Below are positions 1 through 8,942 of a stretch of DNA of 64,000 nt, piece after piece. The stretch comes from CPC320 sp002684375. GTDB taxonomy: Bacteria; Pseudomonadota; Alphaproteobacteria; Rhodobacterales; Rhodobacteraceae. Within the stretch, counting starts at the first letter, position 1. Each line of letters starts with the position of its first letter. The stretch is taken from the NCBI GenBank assembly GCA_965662545.1, contig CBFIHZ010000013.1, positions 1 through 64,000 of the forward strand, written 5' to 3'. Under the pieces are notes generated by a model. It had not been told where the DNA came from and searched no databases. It saw only the letters and a list, made by a program, of their open reading frames with translations. Both the position numbers and the translations under genes were made by a program.

Positions 1-464
1 CCCCCCGATGTATATCCCGCCTGACTTTTTCGCCGGTCTTTCAATCGTGGGAAATAGGAATAGACCTTCTCAAGATCAGCATTGATATCGGCTTTGCTCT
101 CGCTGCGCGTATAAGCGCCGGTCATCAAGTTTTCTTCTACAGTGAGATGTTCAAAACAGTGGCGGCCTTCCATCACCTGAATAACACCTGTCTTCACCAA
201 TGAGGCAGGGTTCAGGTTGGCGATTGGCGCATCGCGGTAATTGATCGAGCCTTTGGTCACCTCGCCACGTTCAGAATGCAACAGGTTTGAAATTGCTTTC
301 AGCGTGGTGGTTTTCCCAGCGCCGTTGCCACCGAGCAGAGCGATAATCGCCCCTTTGGGTACGGTCAGGCTGACCCCTTTCAGCACCAGTATGACGTGAT
401 TATAGATCACTTCAATATTGTTGACTTCCAAAAGGTTTTCAACGTTTTCAGTATTATCCAACAT
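1..464 (-). CDS. Branched-chain (LivF-type) ABC importer ATP-binding protein, 3' end cut by window
   Basis: N-terminal 154 residues of a HAAT-family ABC ATPase, starting MLDNTENVEN at 464; the rest lies beyond base 1. The Walker A motif GGNGAGKTT is visible around residues 41-49, followed by a Q-loop-type segment and ending at the GYTSGG start of the ABC signature typical of LivF relatives. It would hydrolyse ATP on the cytoplasmic face and pair with the LivG-like ATPase at 4039-4866 to drive import. It is the last visible gene of the minus-strand importer operon, 69 bases after the binding-protein gene, with a strong hairpin between them. The assignment to the family is firm; the substrate is not known. 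Confidence 0.9.
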   Translation of the reverse strand, partial: MLDNTENVENLLEVNNIEVIYNHVILVLKGVSLTVPKGAIIALLGGNGAGKTTTLKAISNLLHSERGEVTKGSINYRDAPIANLNPASLVKTGVIQVMEGRHCFEHLTVEENLMTGAYTRSESKADINADLEKVYSYFPRLKDRRKSQAGYTSG

Positions 465-495
465 CACGCACCTTGTTTACATCGATGAATTGACA

Positions 496-522
496 GTCTC
501 CGGCCCACGCAGGGCCGGAGAC
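496..522 (-). terminator. Perfect 11-bp stem-loop between binding-protein and LivF-like genes
   Basis: Arms GTCTCCGGCCC (496-506) and GGGCCGGAGAC (512-522) pair perfectly around the loop ACGCA. No T-run follows on the minus strand, so this is more likely an mRNA-stabilising or attenuating hairpin than a full rho-independent stop. Such hairpins are common behind periplasmic binding-protein genes and would favour binding protein over the downstream ATPase. The structure is seen; the role is inferred. Confidence 0.6.
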
Positions 523-533
523 ATTGATTGAGA

Positions 534-1820
534 TTAATTGCACCGCTCTGCGATGTTGTTTTCAGCTGCGAATGCAGACGCATCTGCCGCAATCAGCGGA
601 TCGATTACCGAATCGTCAGATTTAATCCAGTCGGTGATAACAGACCACGTTTTCGAATTTGCATCCCATTGCTGAATTTTGCCCGTACCCGAACCACCGT
701 GATTTTCACAAGATACGCTGAATTCCGGTCCAAAGTTTGGCACACCCAAATCGGCCATCATCGCCTCTGTGATTTCAAGGTTTTCCATTCCGTCCCGCAT
801 CATCGCGGGGGTAATGTCAGCAACACCATGAATCTCTTGTGCTTTCTTTACAGCTTCACCAGCCAAAAGTGCGGCATAGAGGCCCCGAAGATAGAGAACC
901 GTTCCCAGATTATCGCCAGCACCCGCTGCCTTACCGGTATCGACGACATATTTTTTCAAGTCTTCGTAAATCGGATAATCTGATCCAGGGTTGCCGAGAG
1001 CAAGCGCTTTATACCCATGCGATCCATCACCACCAGGCAACACATCGTTCTCTGAACCGGACCACCAGATACCAATGAAGTTTTCCATCGGGAATCGAAT
1101 ATTGGCGGCTTCCTGAATGGCAACCTGGTTCATTACACCCCAGCCCCACATCAATACATAGTCAGGACGCTCACGACGAATTTGCAGCCACTGGGACTTT
1201 TGTTCCTGGCCCGGATGATCCACAGCCAGCAAGGTCAAATCATAACCATGCTTTTCAGAGAGAACTTCCAAGGTGCGGATTGGTTCTTTTCCGTAAGCAG
1301 AGTTGTGATATACGAGCGCAATTTTTTTGCCCGAAAGATCACCACCATTCAAATCATTGATGTGGTTGATGGCAATCGACGCCCCATCCCAGTAATTTGC
1401 AGGATAGTTAAAGACATGACTGAATACCTTACCGTTCTTGGCAGAAGTCCGGCCATAACCCATAGAGTGGAGTGGAATGCCATCCGCAGTCACTTTGGGA
1501 ATGAGTTGGTAGGTAATGCCTGTCGAAAGCGGTTGATACACCAAAGCCCCAGAGCCCTTGGTTGATTCGTAGCATTCAACACCCTTTTCGGTGTTATAGC
1601 CAGTTTCACATTCCAAAAGTTTAGTAGGCACTCCACCGATACCACCGTCACGCTCGTTCAACAAAGTGAAGTAATCAGCATAACCATCGGCAAATGGAAT
1701 ACCATTGGGCGCATAGGGTCCAGTCCGATAGCTGAGCGACGGAAACACCAGATCGGCGAGGACCGGCCCTGCCGCGATACTGGCTGCCAATGCGGCGATT
1801 GCAATTTTAGTTAGTCTCAT
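534..1820 (-). CDS. ABC transporter substrate-binding protein (HAAT/Liv type)
   Basis: A 428-residue periplasmic type I binding protein. The start at 1820 is chosen over an in-frame upstream codon at 1871 because GGGAGGAAAAGAC lies directly before it and the protein then opens with a clean Sec signal peptide (MRLTKIAIAALAAS... cut after VLA). The mature part has the long two-lobed layout of Leu/Ile/Val- and amide-binding relatives, with an aromatic-rich segment (YPANYWDGA, IGIWWSGSE). It captures the substrate for the LivH/LivM-like channel encoded upstream. The ligase in the operon suggests a carboxylic acid ligand that becomes a CoA thioester, but the sequence does not identify it. Confidence 0.88.
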   Translation of the reverse strand: MRLTKIAIAALAASIAAGPVLADLVFPSLSYRTGPYAPNGIPFADGYADYFTLLNERDGGIGGVPTKLLECETGYNTEKGVECYESTKGSGALVYQPLSTGITYQLIPKVTADGIPLHSMGYGRTSAKNGKVFSHVFNYPANYWDGASIAINHINDLNGGDLSGKKIALVYHNSAYGKEPIRTLEVLSEKHGYDLTLLAVDHPGQEQKSQWLQIRRERPDYVLMWGWGVMNQVAIQEAANIRFPMENFIGIWWSGSENDVLPGGDGSHGYKALALGNPGSDYPIYEDLKKYVVDTGKAAGAGDNLGTVLYLRGLYAALLAGEAVKKAQEIHGVADITPAMMRDGMENLEITEAMMADLGVPNFGPEFSVSCENHGGSGTGKIQQWDANSKTWSVITDWIKSDDSVIDPLIAADASAFAAENNIAERCN

Positions 1821-1883
1821 GTCTTTTCCTCCCAAAGGTTGACATTCGGTGACGCGCGCGAAAGCGTGCAAGGATAAATGGCC

Positions 1884-2960
1884 CTAATGTGGAAAGGGCC
1901 AAAGTCTTAGTTTTTCTTTGGTTATTCTCCAAAGCTGAGCGATCCCGTGTGGCTCCAAGATCAGAAAGACGATGATCAAGCCCCCCACGATGACGAATTC
2001 AAAATGAGCCGCCAGATCAGTTGCCCACCCAAGCTGACCTACCATGACATTTTTCAACAAAACCGGCATGAGCACCATAAAGGCAGCCCCGGCGAAAGAG
2101 CCAAAAATCGACCCCAAACCGCCAATAATAATCATAAATAGAATCAGAAACGATTTTCCAACCCCAAAGGCTTCACCGACTTCGACCGAGCCGAGATACA
2201 CAGTAAACAGCAAGGCCCCTGCCACACCGACATAAAACGAACTGATCGCAAAGGCCGTCAGCTTGGTCTTTAAAGGGTTCACTCCAATGATCTCAGCCGC
2301 AATATCCATATCGCGGATCGCCATCCATTTGCGGCCGTTGGCCCCACGGGTCAGATTACGGGCGATCCAAGCCAGCACAAAAACAAACCCCAGACAAAAA
2401 AGATAGCTGGTCACCGGGCTCGCCTCGGCACCCGTAATCGCCTGACCAAAGACGCGGCGTTCGGGTGCGTTAATCATCCCTGACGCGGAATAATTATAGA
2501 ACCACGGGACTTTGTTGAACAGCCAAACCAGAAAAAACTGCGCCGCAAGCGTTGCAACCGCAAGATAAAACCCTTTGATCCGCAAGCTTGGCAACCCGAA
2601 TAAAATACCCACCAAGGCGGTAACGCCCCCAGACAGCAAGATTACGAAAATCATGCTCATATCAGGGAAACCAGTCATTAATTTATACGCCGCATAAGCG
2701 CCCACAGCCATAAAGCCGCCCGAACCAAGGCTGACCTGACCGCAATATCCGGTCAGAATATTTAAACCGATTGCCGCAATTGCATAAATCAAAAATGGCA
2801 AGATCACTGCATTAGCCCAGTAATCGTTGATCAAAAACGGTACAATCAGCACTGCAAATGCCACTGTTACAAAATAACCGGCACGATCAAACGCGATTGG
2901 AAAGGTTTGCTGGTCTTTGACGTAAGAGGTTTTGAAATCTCCGGATTCTCGGTACAGCAT
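1884..2960 (-). CDS. Branched-chain-type ABC permease (LivM-like)
   Basis: A 358-residue inner-membrane permease with about nine to ten hydrophobic segments. The LivM hallmark NILTGYCGQVSLGSGGFMAVGAYAAY is visible in pieces around residues 67-92, and the conserved GGLGSIFGSFAGAAFM lies near the C-terminus. It starts two bases after the stop of the LivH-like gene, so the two are probably translationally coupled and form the channel heterodimer. A hydrophilic N-terminal extension (MLYRESGDFKTSYVKDQQ) precedes the first membrane span. The family is certain; the substrate is unknown. Confidence 0.92.
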   Translation of the reverse strand: MLYRESGDFKTSYVKDQQTFPIAFDRAGYFVTVAFAVLIVPFLINDYWANAVILPFLIYAIAAIGLNILTGYCGQVSLGSGGFMAVGAYAAYKLMTGFPDMSMIFVILLSGGVTALVGILFGLPSLRIKGFYLAVATLAAQFFLVWLFNKVPWFYNYSASGMINAPERRVFGQAITGAEASPVTSYLFCLGFVFVLAWIARNLTRGANGRKWMAIRDMDIAAEIIGVNPLKTKLTAFAISSFYVGVAGALLFTVYLGSVEVGEAFGVGKSFLILFMIIIGGLGSIFGSFAGAAFMVLMPVLLKNVMVGQLGWATDLAAHFEFVIVGGLIIVFLILEPHGIAQLWRITKEKLRLWPFPH

Positions 2961-2962
2961 AG

Positions 2963-3961
2963 CTAAACCCTTTCGATAATTTTTTCGCCAAACAACCCTT
3001 GTGGTCGAAAGACGAGAAACAGCAGAGCCAGCATATAGGCAAACCAGTTCTCGGTTGCGCCGCCCAGATAGGGCGCACCGATCAGAAATTCGAACATCTT
3101 TTCACCAACGCCGATGAGCAACCCGCCAATAATGGCGCCCGGAATAGAGGTAAAGCCACCTAACATCAGCACTGGCAGAGCTTTCAGTGCAATCAGCGAC
3201 AGCGAAAATTGCACACCGGATTTTGTTCCCCACATGATACCGGCAACCAGCGCCACAAAGCCCGCAATTGACCAGACTATTACCCAAATCGCCCGCAGGC
3301 TGATACCAACAGAAAGGGCGGCCTGATGATCATCTGCCACCGCTCGCAATGCCCGGCCAGTTTTTGTGTATTGGCTGAAAGCCACCAATCCCGAGACCAA
3401 AAACGCCGCCAGAATGGCCGCAACAATATCCAGATTATCAAGATAGAAACCATAGAAATTTTCGCCGCCCAGAAAGGCTGTTTTTTCCTCAATCCAGAAG
3501 TTACCCCCCTGAGGGATTCCAACATCAAGCTTTTTGATATCAGAGCCCCACATAAGGTCGCCCAAACCCTCCATGAAATAGGCCAGACCGATGGTCGCCA
3601 TAAACAGAATAATCGGCTCTTGATTGACCAGATGTTTGAGGATTAGGAACTCGACGATATAGGCAAAGGCGATCATCACCAATAAGGTGAAGGCAATCGC
3701 CAGCAACGCTGGCATATGCCAGCCGAAATAATGCAGATCAGTGCCAAAAATCGCGTTAATGAGATGGGCAAACGGAATTTGCCCGTTCTGAAAGCCAACA
3801 AGTGTCAACGCCGCGAACAGCGCCATGACCCCCTGAGCATAGTTGAAAATGCCTGAGGCTTTGAAAATCAACACAAAACCAAGCGCCACCAGCGAATACA
3901 TCACCCCGGCCATCAAGCCATTGAGGAAAACTTCCATTCCAAAATAAAACTCAGCGGACAT
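2963..3961 (-). CDS. Branched-chain-type ABC permease (LivH-like)
   Basis: A 332-residue inner-membrane permease with around eight hydrophobic segments. The typical LivH opening (FLNGLMAGVMYSLVALGFVLIFKASGIFNYAQG) is visible in pieces at residues 12-44, and GGFTSIPGAIIGGLLIGVGE near residues 268-287 is the conserved cytoplasmic loop that contacts the ATPases. It lies between the LivG-like and LivM-like genes on the minus strand, 77 bases after the LivG-like stop. It forms the membrane pore with the LivM-like protein. Confidence 0.92.
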   Translation of the reverse strand: MSAEFYFGMEVFLNGLMAGVMYSLVALGFVLIFKASGIFNYAQGVMALFAALTLVGFQNGQIPFAHLINAIFGTDLHYFGWHMPALLAIAFTLLVMIAFAYIVEFLILKHLVNQEPIILFMATIGLAYFMEGLGDLMWGSDIKKLDVGIPQGGNFWIEEKTAFLGGENFYGFYLDNLDIVAAILAAFLVSGLVAFSQYTKTGRALRAVADDHQAALSVGISLRAIWVIVWSIAGFVALVAGIMWGTKSGVQFSLSLIALKALPVLMLGGFTSIPGAIIGGLLIGVGEKMFEFLIGAPYLGGATENWFAYMLALLFLVFRPQGLFGEKIIERV

Positions 3962-4013
3962 AGCATCCCTCGCTCATCATATTGGTGCCGCAGTCAGGCG
4001 TGCACTGCCCTGC

Positions 4014-4049
4014 CATGGACAGACCAATCATGGACAGGTCAATCATGAG
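4014..4049. repeat. 15-bp tandem repeat spanning the LivG-like stop codon
   Basis: Two near-identical 15-base units, CATGGACAGACCAAT (4014-4028) and CATGGACAGGTCAAT (4029-4043), are followed by a partial third (CATGAG). The minus-strand stop codon of the LivG-like gene (4039-4041) lies inside the second unit. This looks like a small slippage duplication at the gene's end. No function is evident. Confidence 0.6.
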
Positions 4050-4866
4050 CCACCCCCAGATAGGCATCGATCACCGCCTGATTGGCCCGTACTTCACTGG
4101 GCGTTCCGTCGCCGATCTTTTTACCGTAATCCATCACCACAACGCGGTCAGCGATATCCATCACAACACCCATGTCGTGTTCAATCAACGCGATCGTGGT
4201 GCCAAATTCATCGTTTACATCCAAAATAAACCGGCTCATGTCTTCTTTTTCTTCAACATTCATGCCCGCCATCGGCTCATCCAGCAGTAACAACTTAGGC
4301 TCGGCTGCAAGCGCCCGCCCCAGTTCGACACGCTTTTGCAATCCATAGGGCAATCTGCCAACAGGTGTCTTACGGATCGCCTGAATTTCCAGAAAATCAA
4401 TAATGCGCTCAACCACTTCGCGGTTGGCCACCTCTTCGGTCTCGGCGCTGCGCCACCATAACATCTGGTCCAAAAGATTGGTTTTCATATGGGTGATGCG
4501 GCCAGTCATGATATTATCAAGCGTCGACATCCCCTTGAACAAAGCAATATTCTGGAAGGTGCGCGCCGTGCCCTGCTCGGCGATTTGATACGGCTTCATC
4601 GGTCCGCGCTTTTTACCATGAAAGAAGATTTCGCCTTCCTGCGGATGGTAAAACCCGTTGATGACATTCAACATCGAGGATTTTCCAGCGCCATTGGGGC
4701 CGATAATCGCACGAATTTCGCCTTCGCGTATATCAAACGAAATATCTTTAATCGCCACAACGCCCCCAAAGCGCAGGGTGATTTTTTTCATCTCCATGAC
4801 GATGCCACCGATCTTGCGACCATCTGCGGTGGTGTAGCCGTCCTCGGCCTGAACTGCCTGTGTCAT
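4039..4866 (-). CDS. Branched-chain-type ABC importer ATP-binding protein (LivG-like)
   Basis: A 275-residue ABC ATPase. Walker A GPNGAGKSS is seen near residues 56-64, Walker B with the catalytic Glu is LLLLDEPMAG, and the H-switch is in ALIEHDMGVVMDIADRVVVMDYG. The GLQKRVELGRAL segment replaces the canonical LSGGQ, as is common in LivG proteins, and the long helical insert after the Q-loop (TGRITHMKTNLLDQMLWWRS) is also LivG-like. The start ATG overlaps the ligase stop by four bases (ATGA), so synthesis is coupled to the ligase. It forms the ATPase pair with the LivF-like protein. Confidence 0.92.
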   Translation of the reverse strand: MTQAVQAEDGYTTADGRKIGGIVMEMKKITLRFGGVVAIKDISFDIREGEIRAIIGPNGAGKSSMLNVINGFYHPQEGEIFFHGKKRGPMKPYQIAEQGTARTFQNIALFKGMSTLDNIMTGRITHMKTNLLDQMLWWRSAETEEVANREVVERIIDFLEIQAIRKTPVGRLPYGLQKRVELGRALAAEPKLLLLDEPMAGMNVEEKEDMSRFILDVNDEFGTTIALIEHDMGVVMDIADRVVVMDYGKKIGDGTPSEVRANQAVIDAYLGVAHD

Positions 4867-6833
4867 TCTGCAGCCACCTTCTGCACTGGCGTTTGCACAG
4901 CCGCATCGCGGATCGTCAAACGGGCTGAAATTGTACCTTTACGACCGTCTTCATAGGTCACTTCGGTCTCTGTATCGATATACTGGGTACCATCATACAG
5001 CGCATCGACCAGATCCTTGAATTTTTCGGTGATGACCTTGCGCCGCACTTTACGCGTCCGGGTCAATTCACCATCATCGGCATCAAGTTCTTTGTGCAGG
5101 ATCAGAAACCGGTGAATCTGGCAGCTTGACAGCATATCATCGACAGCCACCTGTCGATTGATCTCCTCGACATAGCCTTGAATCGAATCCATCACCTGCG
5201 GATGCCCGGCCAATTCCTGATACGAGGCATAGGAAATGTTGTTGCGTTCAGCCCAATTGCCCACAGCTTCGAGATCGATATTGATGAAGGCACAGCAATG
5301 GTCACGCGCGGCGCCAAACACCACCGCCTCTAGGATACTGGGATAGAATTTAAGCTTGTTCTCGACAAATTTGGGCGCAAACATGGCCCCGTTTGACAGT
5401 TTTGCGACATCCTTGGCGCGGTCGATAATGCGCAAATGTCCGGTTGATTCTTCAAAAAACCCGGCGTCACCAGTCGCCACCCAGCCATCGGCATCTTTGG
5501 TTTCTGCCGTGCTTTCGGGATTTTTGTAATATTCAACAAACACGCCAGGCGAGCGGTAATAAACCTCGCCATTAGCGCCGATTTTTACCTCAACATCTGG
5601 TGCGGGTACACCGACAGTGTCCGAGCGCACCTCGCCATCGGGTTGCAAGGTTATGAAAACGGAGGCCTCTGTCTGTCCATAAAGCTGTTTGAGATTGATC
5701 CCGAGTGAGCGGAAAAAATCAAATATTTCCGGCCCAATCGCCTCTCCAGCGGTATAGCCGACGCGCACCCTGCTAAGTCCCAAAGCGTTTTTCAACGGCG
5801 CATAGGTGGTGAAATCCCCAATCGCATATTTAAGCCGGTCCATCGCGGACACCGGTTTACCATCAAGAATATCATTGCCAACCTTTTTGGCGTGATCCAT
5901 GAAATATGCGTACATTTTCTGCTTGATTTGGCTCGCATCTTCCATCCGCAATACCACAGATGTCAGCATGCTCTCGAATATCCGGGGCGGCGCAAAATAA
6001 TAAGAGGGTCCGATTTCGCGTAGATCCGACAGCACAGTCTCTTTGCTCTCTGGGCAATTCACGCACAGCCCGCACCACATAGATTGACCCAGCGTAAAAA
6101 TAAAGTCACCAACCCAGGCGATCGGCAAATACGAGAGCAGTGCATCGTTCGAGGTGATGTTGTCAAAGTCACAGGCGTTGCGTGCCGACACAATGATGTT
6201 GCGGTTGCTCAGTACAACCCCTTTGGGCTTGCCGGTGGTGCCGGATGTATAGAGCATCACACAGATGCTGTCATAATCCAGTGCAGCAATACGGCTGTCT
6301 AATTCGGTGCGCATGGCGTCGCTTGCGGCGCGACCCTGATCCTGAACCACAGTGAACTGATGCAACCGGGCGTGGTTATACTTACGCAAACCCCTTGGAT
6401 CGGCATAAATCATTTGCTCGAAATGCGGCAGTCTGTCCTGAACCTCTATAACTTTATCGACCTGTTCTTGGTCGGCGGCGATGACAAAACGTGCGCTACA
6501 ATGGCTCAGAACATAGACCATTTCCTCGGCAACCGCATCTTCATATAGCGGCACGGGAACCGCACCAACTGATTGTGCGGCGACCATAGACCAATACATA
6601 CAAGGCCGGTTATGGCCAATAATTGCGATAAAATCGCCTTTTTTAACACCTAACTGCAACAGGCCAAGCGCCAGAGCCTGCACCTCTTCATGTGCCTGGG
6701 ACCAAGACCATGTCTGCCAAATTCCCAGTTCCTTTTCGCGGTACGCTGGCGCGTTGGCCAATGTCGTCGCATTGCGTTTGAATAGTGCAGGAACGGATTT
6801 CAATCCATCCTCTGCCAAAAACGTAGCTCCCAC
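4863..6833 (-). CDS. AMP-binding acyl/aryl-CoA synthetase (long-chain fatty acid-CoA ligase type)
   Basis: A 656-residue ANL-superfamily ligase: it activates a carboxylic acid with ATP to an acyl-AMP and then transfers it to CoA. The P-loop motif YTSGTTGKPKG sits near residue 196; GYTAGEAIGPE, YGQTEAS and the hinge motif TGDAGFFEE...RIIDRAKD follow in family order. The start is GTG at 6833 with GGAGGAG six bases upstream. It is the first gene of the importer operon and overlaps the LivG-like gene. This suggests that the imported acid is trapped or routed to catabolism as its CoA ester. The substrate could be a fatty, aromatic or steroid-like acid; sequence alone cannot decide. Confidence 0.88.
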   Translation of the reverse strand: MGATFLAEDGLKSVPALFKRNATTLANAPAYREKELGIWQTWSWSQAHEEVQALALGLLQLGVKKGDFIAIIGHNRPCMYWSMVAAQSVGAVPVPLYEDAVAEEMVYVLSHCSARFVIAADQEQVDKVIEVQDRLPHFEQMIYADPRGLRKYNHARLHQFTVVQDQGRAASDAMRTELDSRIAALDYDSICVMLYTSGTTGKPKGVVLSNRNIIVSARNACDFDNITSNDALLSYLPIAWVGDFIFTLGQSMWCGLCVNCPESKETVLSDLREIGPSYYFAPPRIFESMLTSVVLRMEDASQIKQKMYAYFMDHAKKVGNDILDGKPVSAMDRLKYAIGDFTTYAPLKNALGLSRVRVGYTAGEAIGPEIFDFFRSLGINLKQLYGQTEASVFITLQPDGEVRSDTVGVPAPDVEVKIGANGEVYYRSPGVFVEYYKNPESTAETKDADGWVATGDAGFFEESTGHLRIIDRAKDVAKLSNGAMFAPKFVENKLKFYPSILEAVVFGAARDHCCAFINIDLEAVGNWAERNNISYASYQELAGHPQVMDSIQGYVEEINRQVAVDDMLSSCQIHRFLILHKELDADDGELTRTRKVRRKVITEKFKDLVDALYDGTQYIDTETEVTYEDGRKGTISARLTIRDAAVQTPVQKVAAE

Positions 6834-6954
6834 GCAGATCTCCTCCCCTACGGCCAGCTGCGCTGAACCGTAGACCCGATTCTCTTTTTCGCACCAACCA
6901 TTGGCGCAGTCTCACTGTGAAGTTTTTCGGTAAGGTTTCAAGATCCTAACGAAT

Positions 6955-6972
6955 TGTAACAGAGGCATTACA
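6955..6972. promoter_or_regulatory. Candidate operator in the ligase/histidine-kinase divergent promoter region
   Basis: The 192-base gap between the two divergent starts (6834-7025) holds the inverted repeat TGTAA (6955-6959), eight bases, TTACA (6968-6972). It could bind the OmpR-type regulator encoded at 8939-9643, although that family more often uses direct repeats. No clear -35/-10 pair was identified. Confidence 0.25.
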
Positions 6973-7025
6973 CCTTTGCGCGCGCCGCCGGAAATGATAG
7001 CTCTGGACCAACAGGAGAAAATCGG

Positions 7026-8942
7026 ATGACCACATCCAAAAAACAAACCGAAGCCTTGATCATGGCGGGGCTGAACCTCATTCAGCCCGCCCTAAGCATC
7101 TATGATCAAGACCTGCAGCTCGCCGCTTGCAACCACCGTTTTAAAGATATGTTCAATCTGCCAGATAAATTGATAACCCCCGGGGCACATTTTTCCGATT
7201 GCATCCGGCATCTGGCCAGCACCGGTGAATATGGCGTCGTAACCGATATTGAAACCTTCGTGCAGGACCGAGTTGAAATTGCCCGCGCCTTCGTACCACA
7301 TTATATGGAACGTACCCGCGCCAATGGCCGCACCATCAGTGTCGAGGGCTCGCCCCTGCCACAGGGCGGTTGGGTCACCGTCTATACTGATATAACGACC
7401 ACCAAGCGGCAAGAGGCGCTAATGCGCACACGTTCAGAAGAGCTGAACGAGCAAGTGCTGTTGGACGCCGAGGAACTGGCCCGCACCAACCGCAAACTTG
7501 AGGCCACGGTTGCCGCACTGAAAGAGGCGCAGCGCGAATTGACCGCGATGGAAGCGCACACCCGCCTGACCGCTGAAATGATGCCAGCCCATATTGCCCA
7601 TATCGATCGTGATCAGCGCTATACCTATTCAAACCAGCAACTCACCGCCGTGATGCCGCGACGGCCCTCGGACATTATCGGGCGTCATATCGCTGATACG
7701 CTTGGCAGCGAAGCATACGGTCAGATCGAGACCTATCTCAGTGAGGCTTTCCAAGGCAAGGCCAGCGTATTTGAGTTTAACGACAAGATAAGTTCCCGAC
7801 GTATTCGCACCGCGTTGACCCCCGATAAAAATGCAACGGGGATGAATGGGGTCTATGTATTGTCAATGGATGTCACCGAGGAAACGCAAGCCAGGGTGGC
7901 CTTGCAACAAACCCATAAACGCGAGATGGCCGCACAATTGACCAACGGCTTGGCGCATGATTTTGCCAATCTACTTACAATCATCCTCGGCATGCAGGGC
8001 AAACTGAAAAAAATGCCATTGCCCGAAGATGCCGAAGCCCTGATCACAGCAACACTTTCGGCGGCACGGCGCGGCGGGACGTTGTTAAACCGGATCGCCG
8101 GCATGACCGGCCACCGCAGTTTGCAGCTTTTGCCGACCGACCTAAATAATTTTCTGGCCGAACTGCAAACCCTTGCCTCGCCCTTGCTGTCAGACGGGCT
8201 GACACTGAAGATCAAAAACCACTGCGACAGGAGCGGTTTTTTAATTGATCCCGGAATGCTACGGGATTCACTGCTCAATTTAATATTAAACGCCCGGGAT
8301 GCATCCCCCAGCAACGGCGCAATCACGGTTCAATGCTACACCGTCGAAGACACATGGCTTGAATTCTCGGTTCAGGATGGTGGAAAGGGGTTTTCACCCA
8401 GCGCATTGCAAAATGCCCTCAACCCGTTTTTCACCACCAAGGGCGGCGAGGGATCGGGTTTAGGCCTGTCCATGGTCTATGACATGACCAAGCTTGCCGG
8501 TGGCGAAATCCTATTGTCAAACAGCTTTCAGGGCGCGCATGTAACCCTGCGCCTACCATTGCGCACTGCGGCGCCAAGCCACCAGCCCGGACTTGTGCTT
8601 TTGGTGGAAGACAATCTCGACCTGCGCAGTTCGGTGCGTGATATGCTGACCGAACTGGGTCACTCGGTGGTCGAGGCTTCTTCGGTTTTTGAGGCAAGGG
8701 CACTTTGGGACGGATTGCCTGATATTGCGCTTATTTTGTCGGATCTTGTGCTTCAAGGCGAAGAAACCGGTCTTGACTTGGGGGCTCATGCCCTACGCAC
8801 ACAAACACCAATGTATTTTATGACATCACTACCCCCGAGCCATGATCTGCATCAACGCGCAACACAGATTGCCCCCGTAATACCAAAGCCGTTCGCCGGT
8901 GAGGCCCTATCCATATTTTTAACCTCGAAAGACGTTTTATGA
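7026..8942 (+). CDS. PAS-domain hybrid histidine kinase with C-terminal receiver
   Basis: A 638-residue sensor without obvious membrane spans, so probably cytoplasmic. Order: PAS-like domain (about 1-130), coiled-coil linker (about 135-175), second PAS (about 175-295), phosphoacceptor helix with His311 in the sequence GLAHDFANLL, ATPase domain with N-box NLILNARDAS, G1 box DGGKGFS and G2 box GSGLGLSMVYD, then a receiver (about 525-638) whose phosphoacceptor is Asp573 (LILSDLVL). The start has AGGAG ten bases upstream. The stop overlaps the next gene by four bases, so kinase and regulator are one unit. Its position, divergent from the ligase-importer operon, suggests that it senses the imported compound or its CoA ester. 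That is inference. Confidence 0.9.
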   Translation: MTTSKKQTEALIMAGLNLIQPALSIYDQDLQLAACNHRFKDMFNLPDKLITPGAHFSDCIRHLASTGEYGVVTDIETFVQDRVEIARAFVPHYMERTRANGRTISVEGSPLPQGGWVTVYTDITTTKRQEALMRTRSEELNEQVLLDAEELARTNRKLEATVAALKEAQRELTAMEAHTRLTAEMMPAHIAHIDRDQRYTYSNQQLTAVMPRRPSDIIGRHIADTLGSEAYGQIETYLSEAFQGKASVFEFNDKISSRRIRTALTPDKNATGMNGVYVLSMDVTEETQARVALQQTHKREMAAQLTNGLAHDFANLLTIILGMQGKLKKMPLPEDAEALITATLSAARRGGTLLNRIAGMTGHRSLQLLPTDLNNFLAELQTLASPLLSDGLTLKIKNHCDRSGFLIDPGMLRDSLLNLILNARDASPSNGAITVQCYTVEDTWLEFSVQDGGKGFSPSALQNALNPFFTTKGGEGSGLGLSMVYDMTKLAGGEILLSNSFQGAHVTLRLPLRTAAPSHQPGLVLLVEDNLDLRSSVRDMLTELGHSVVEASSVFEARALWDGLPDIALILSDLVLQGEETGLDLGAHALRTQTPMYFMTSLPPSHDLHQRATQIAPVIPKPFAGEALSIFLTSKDVL

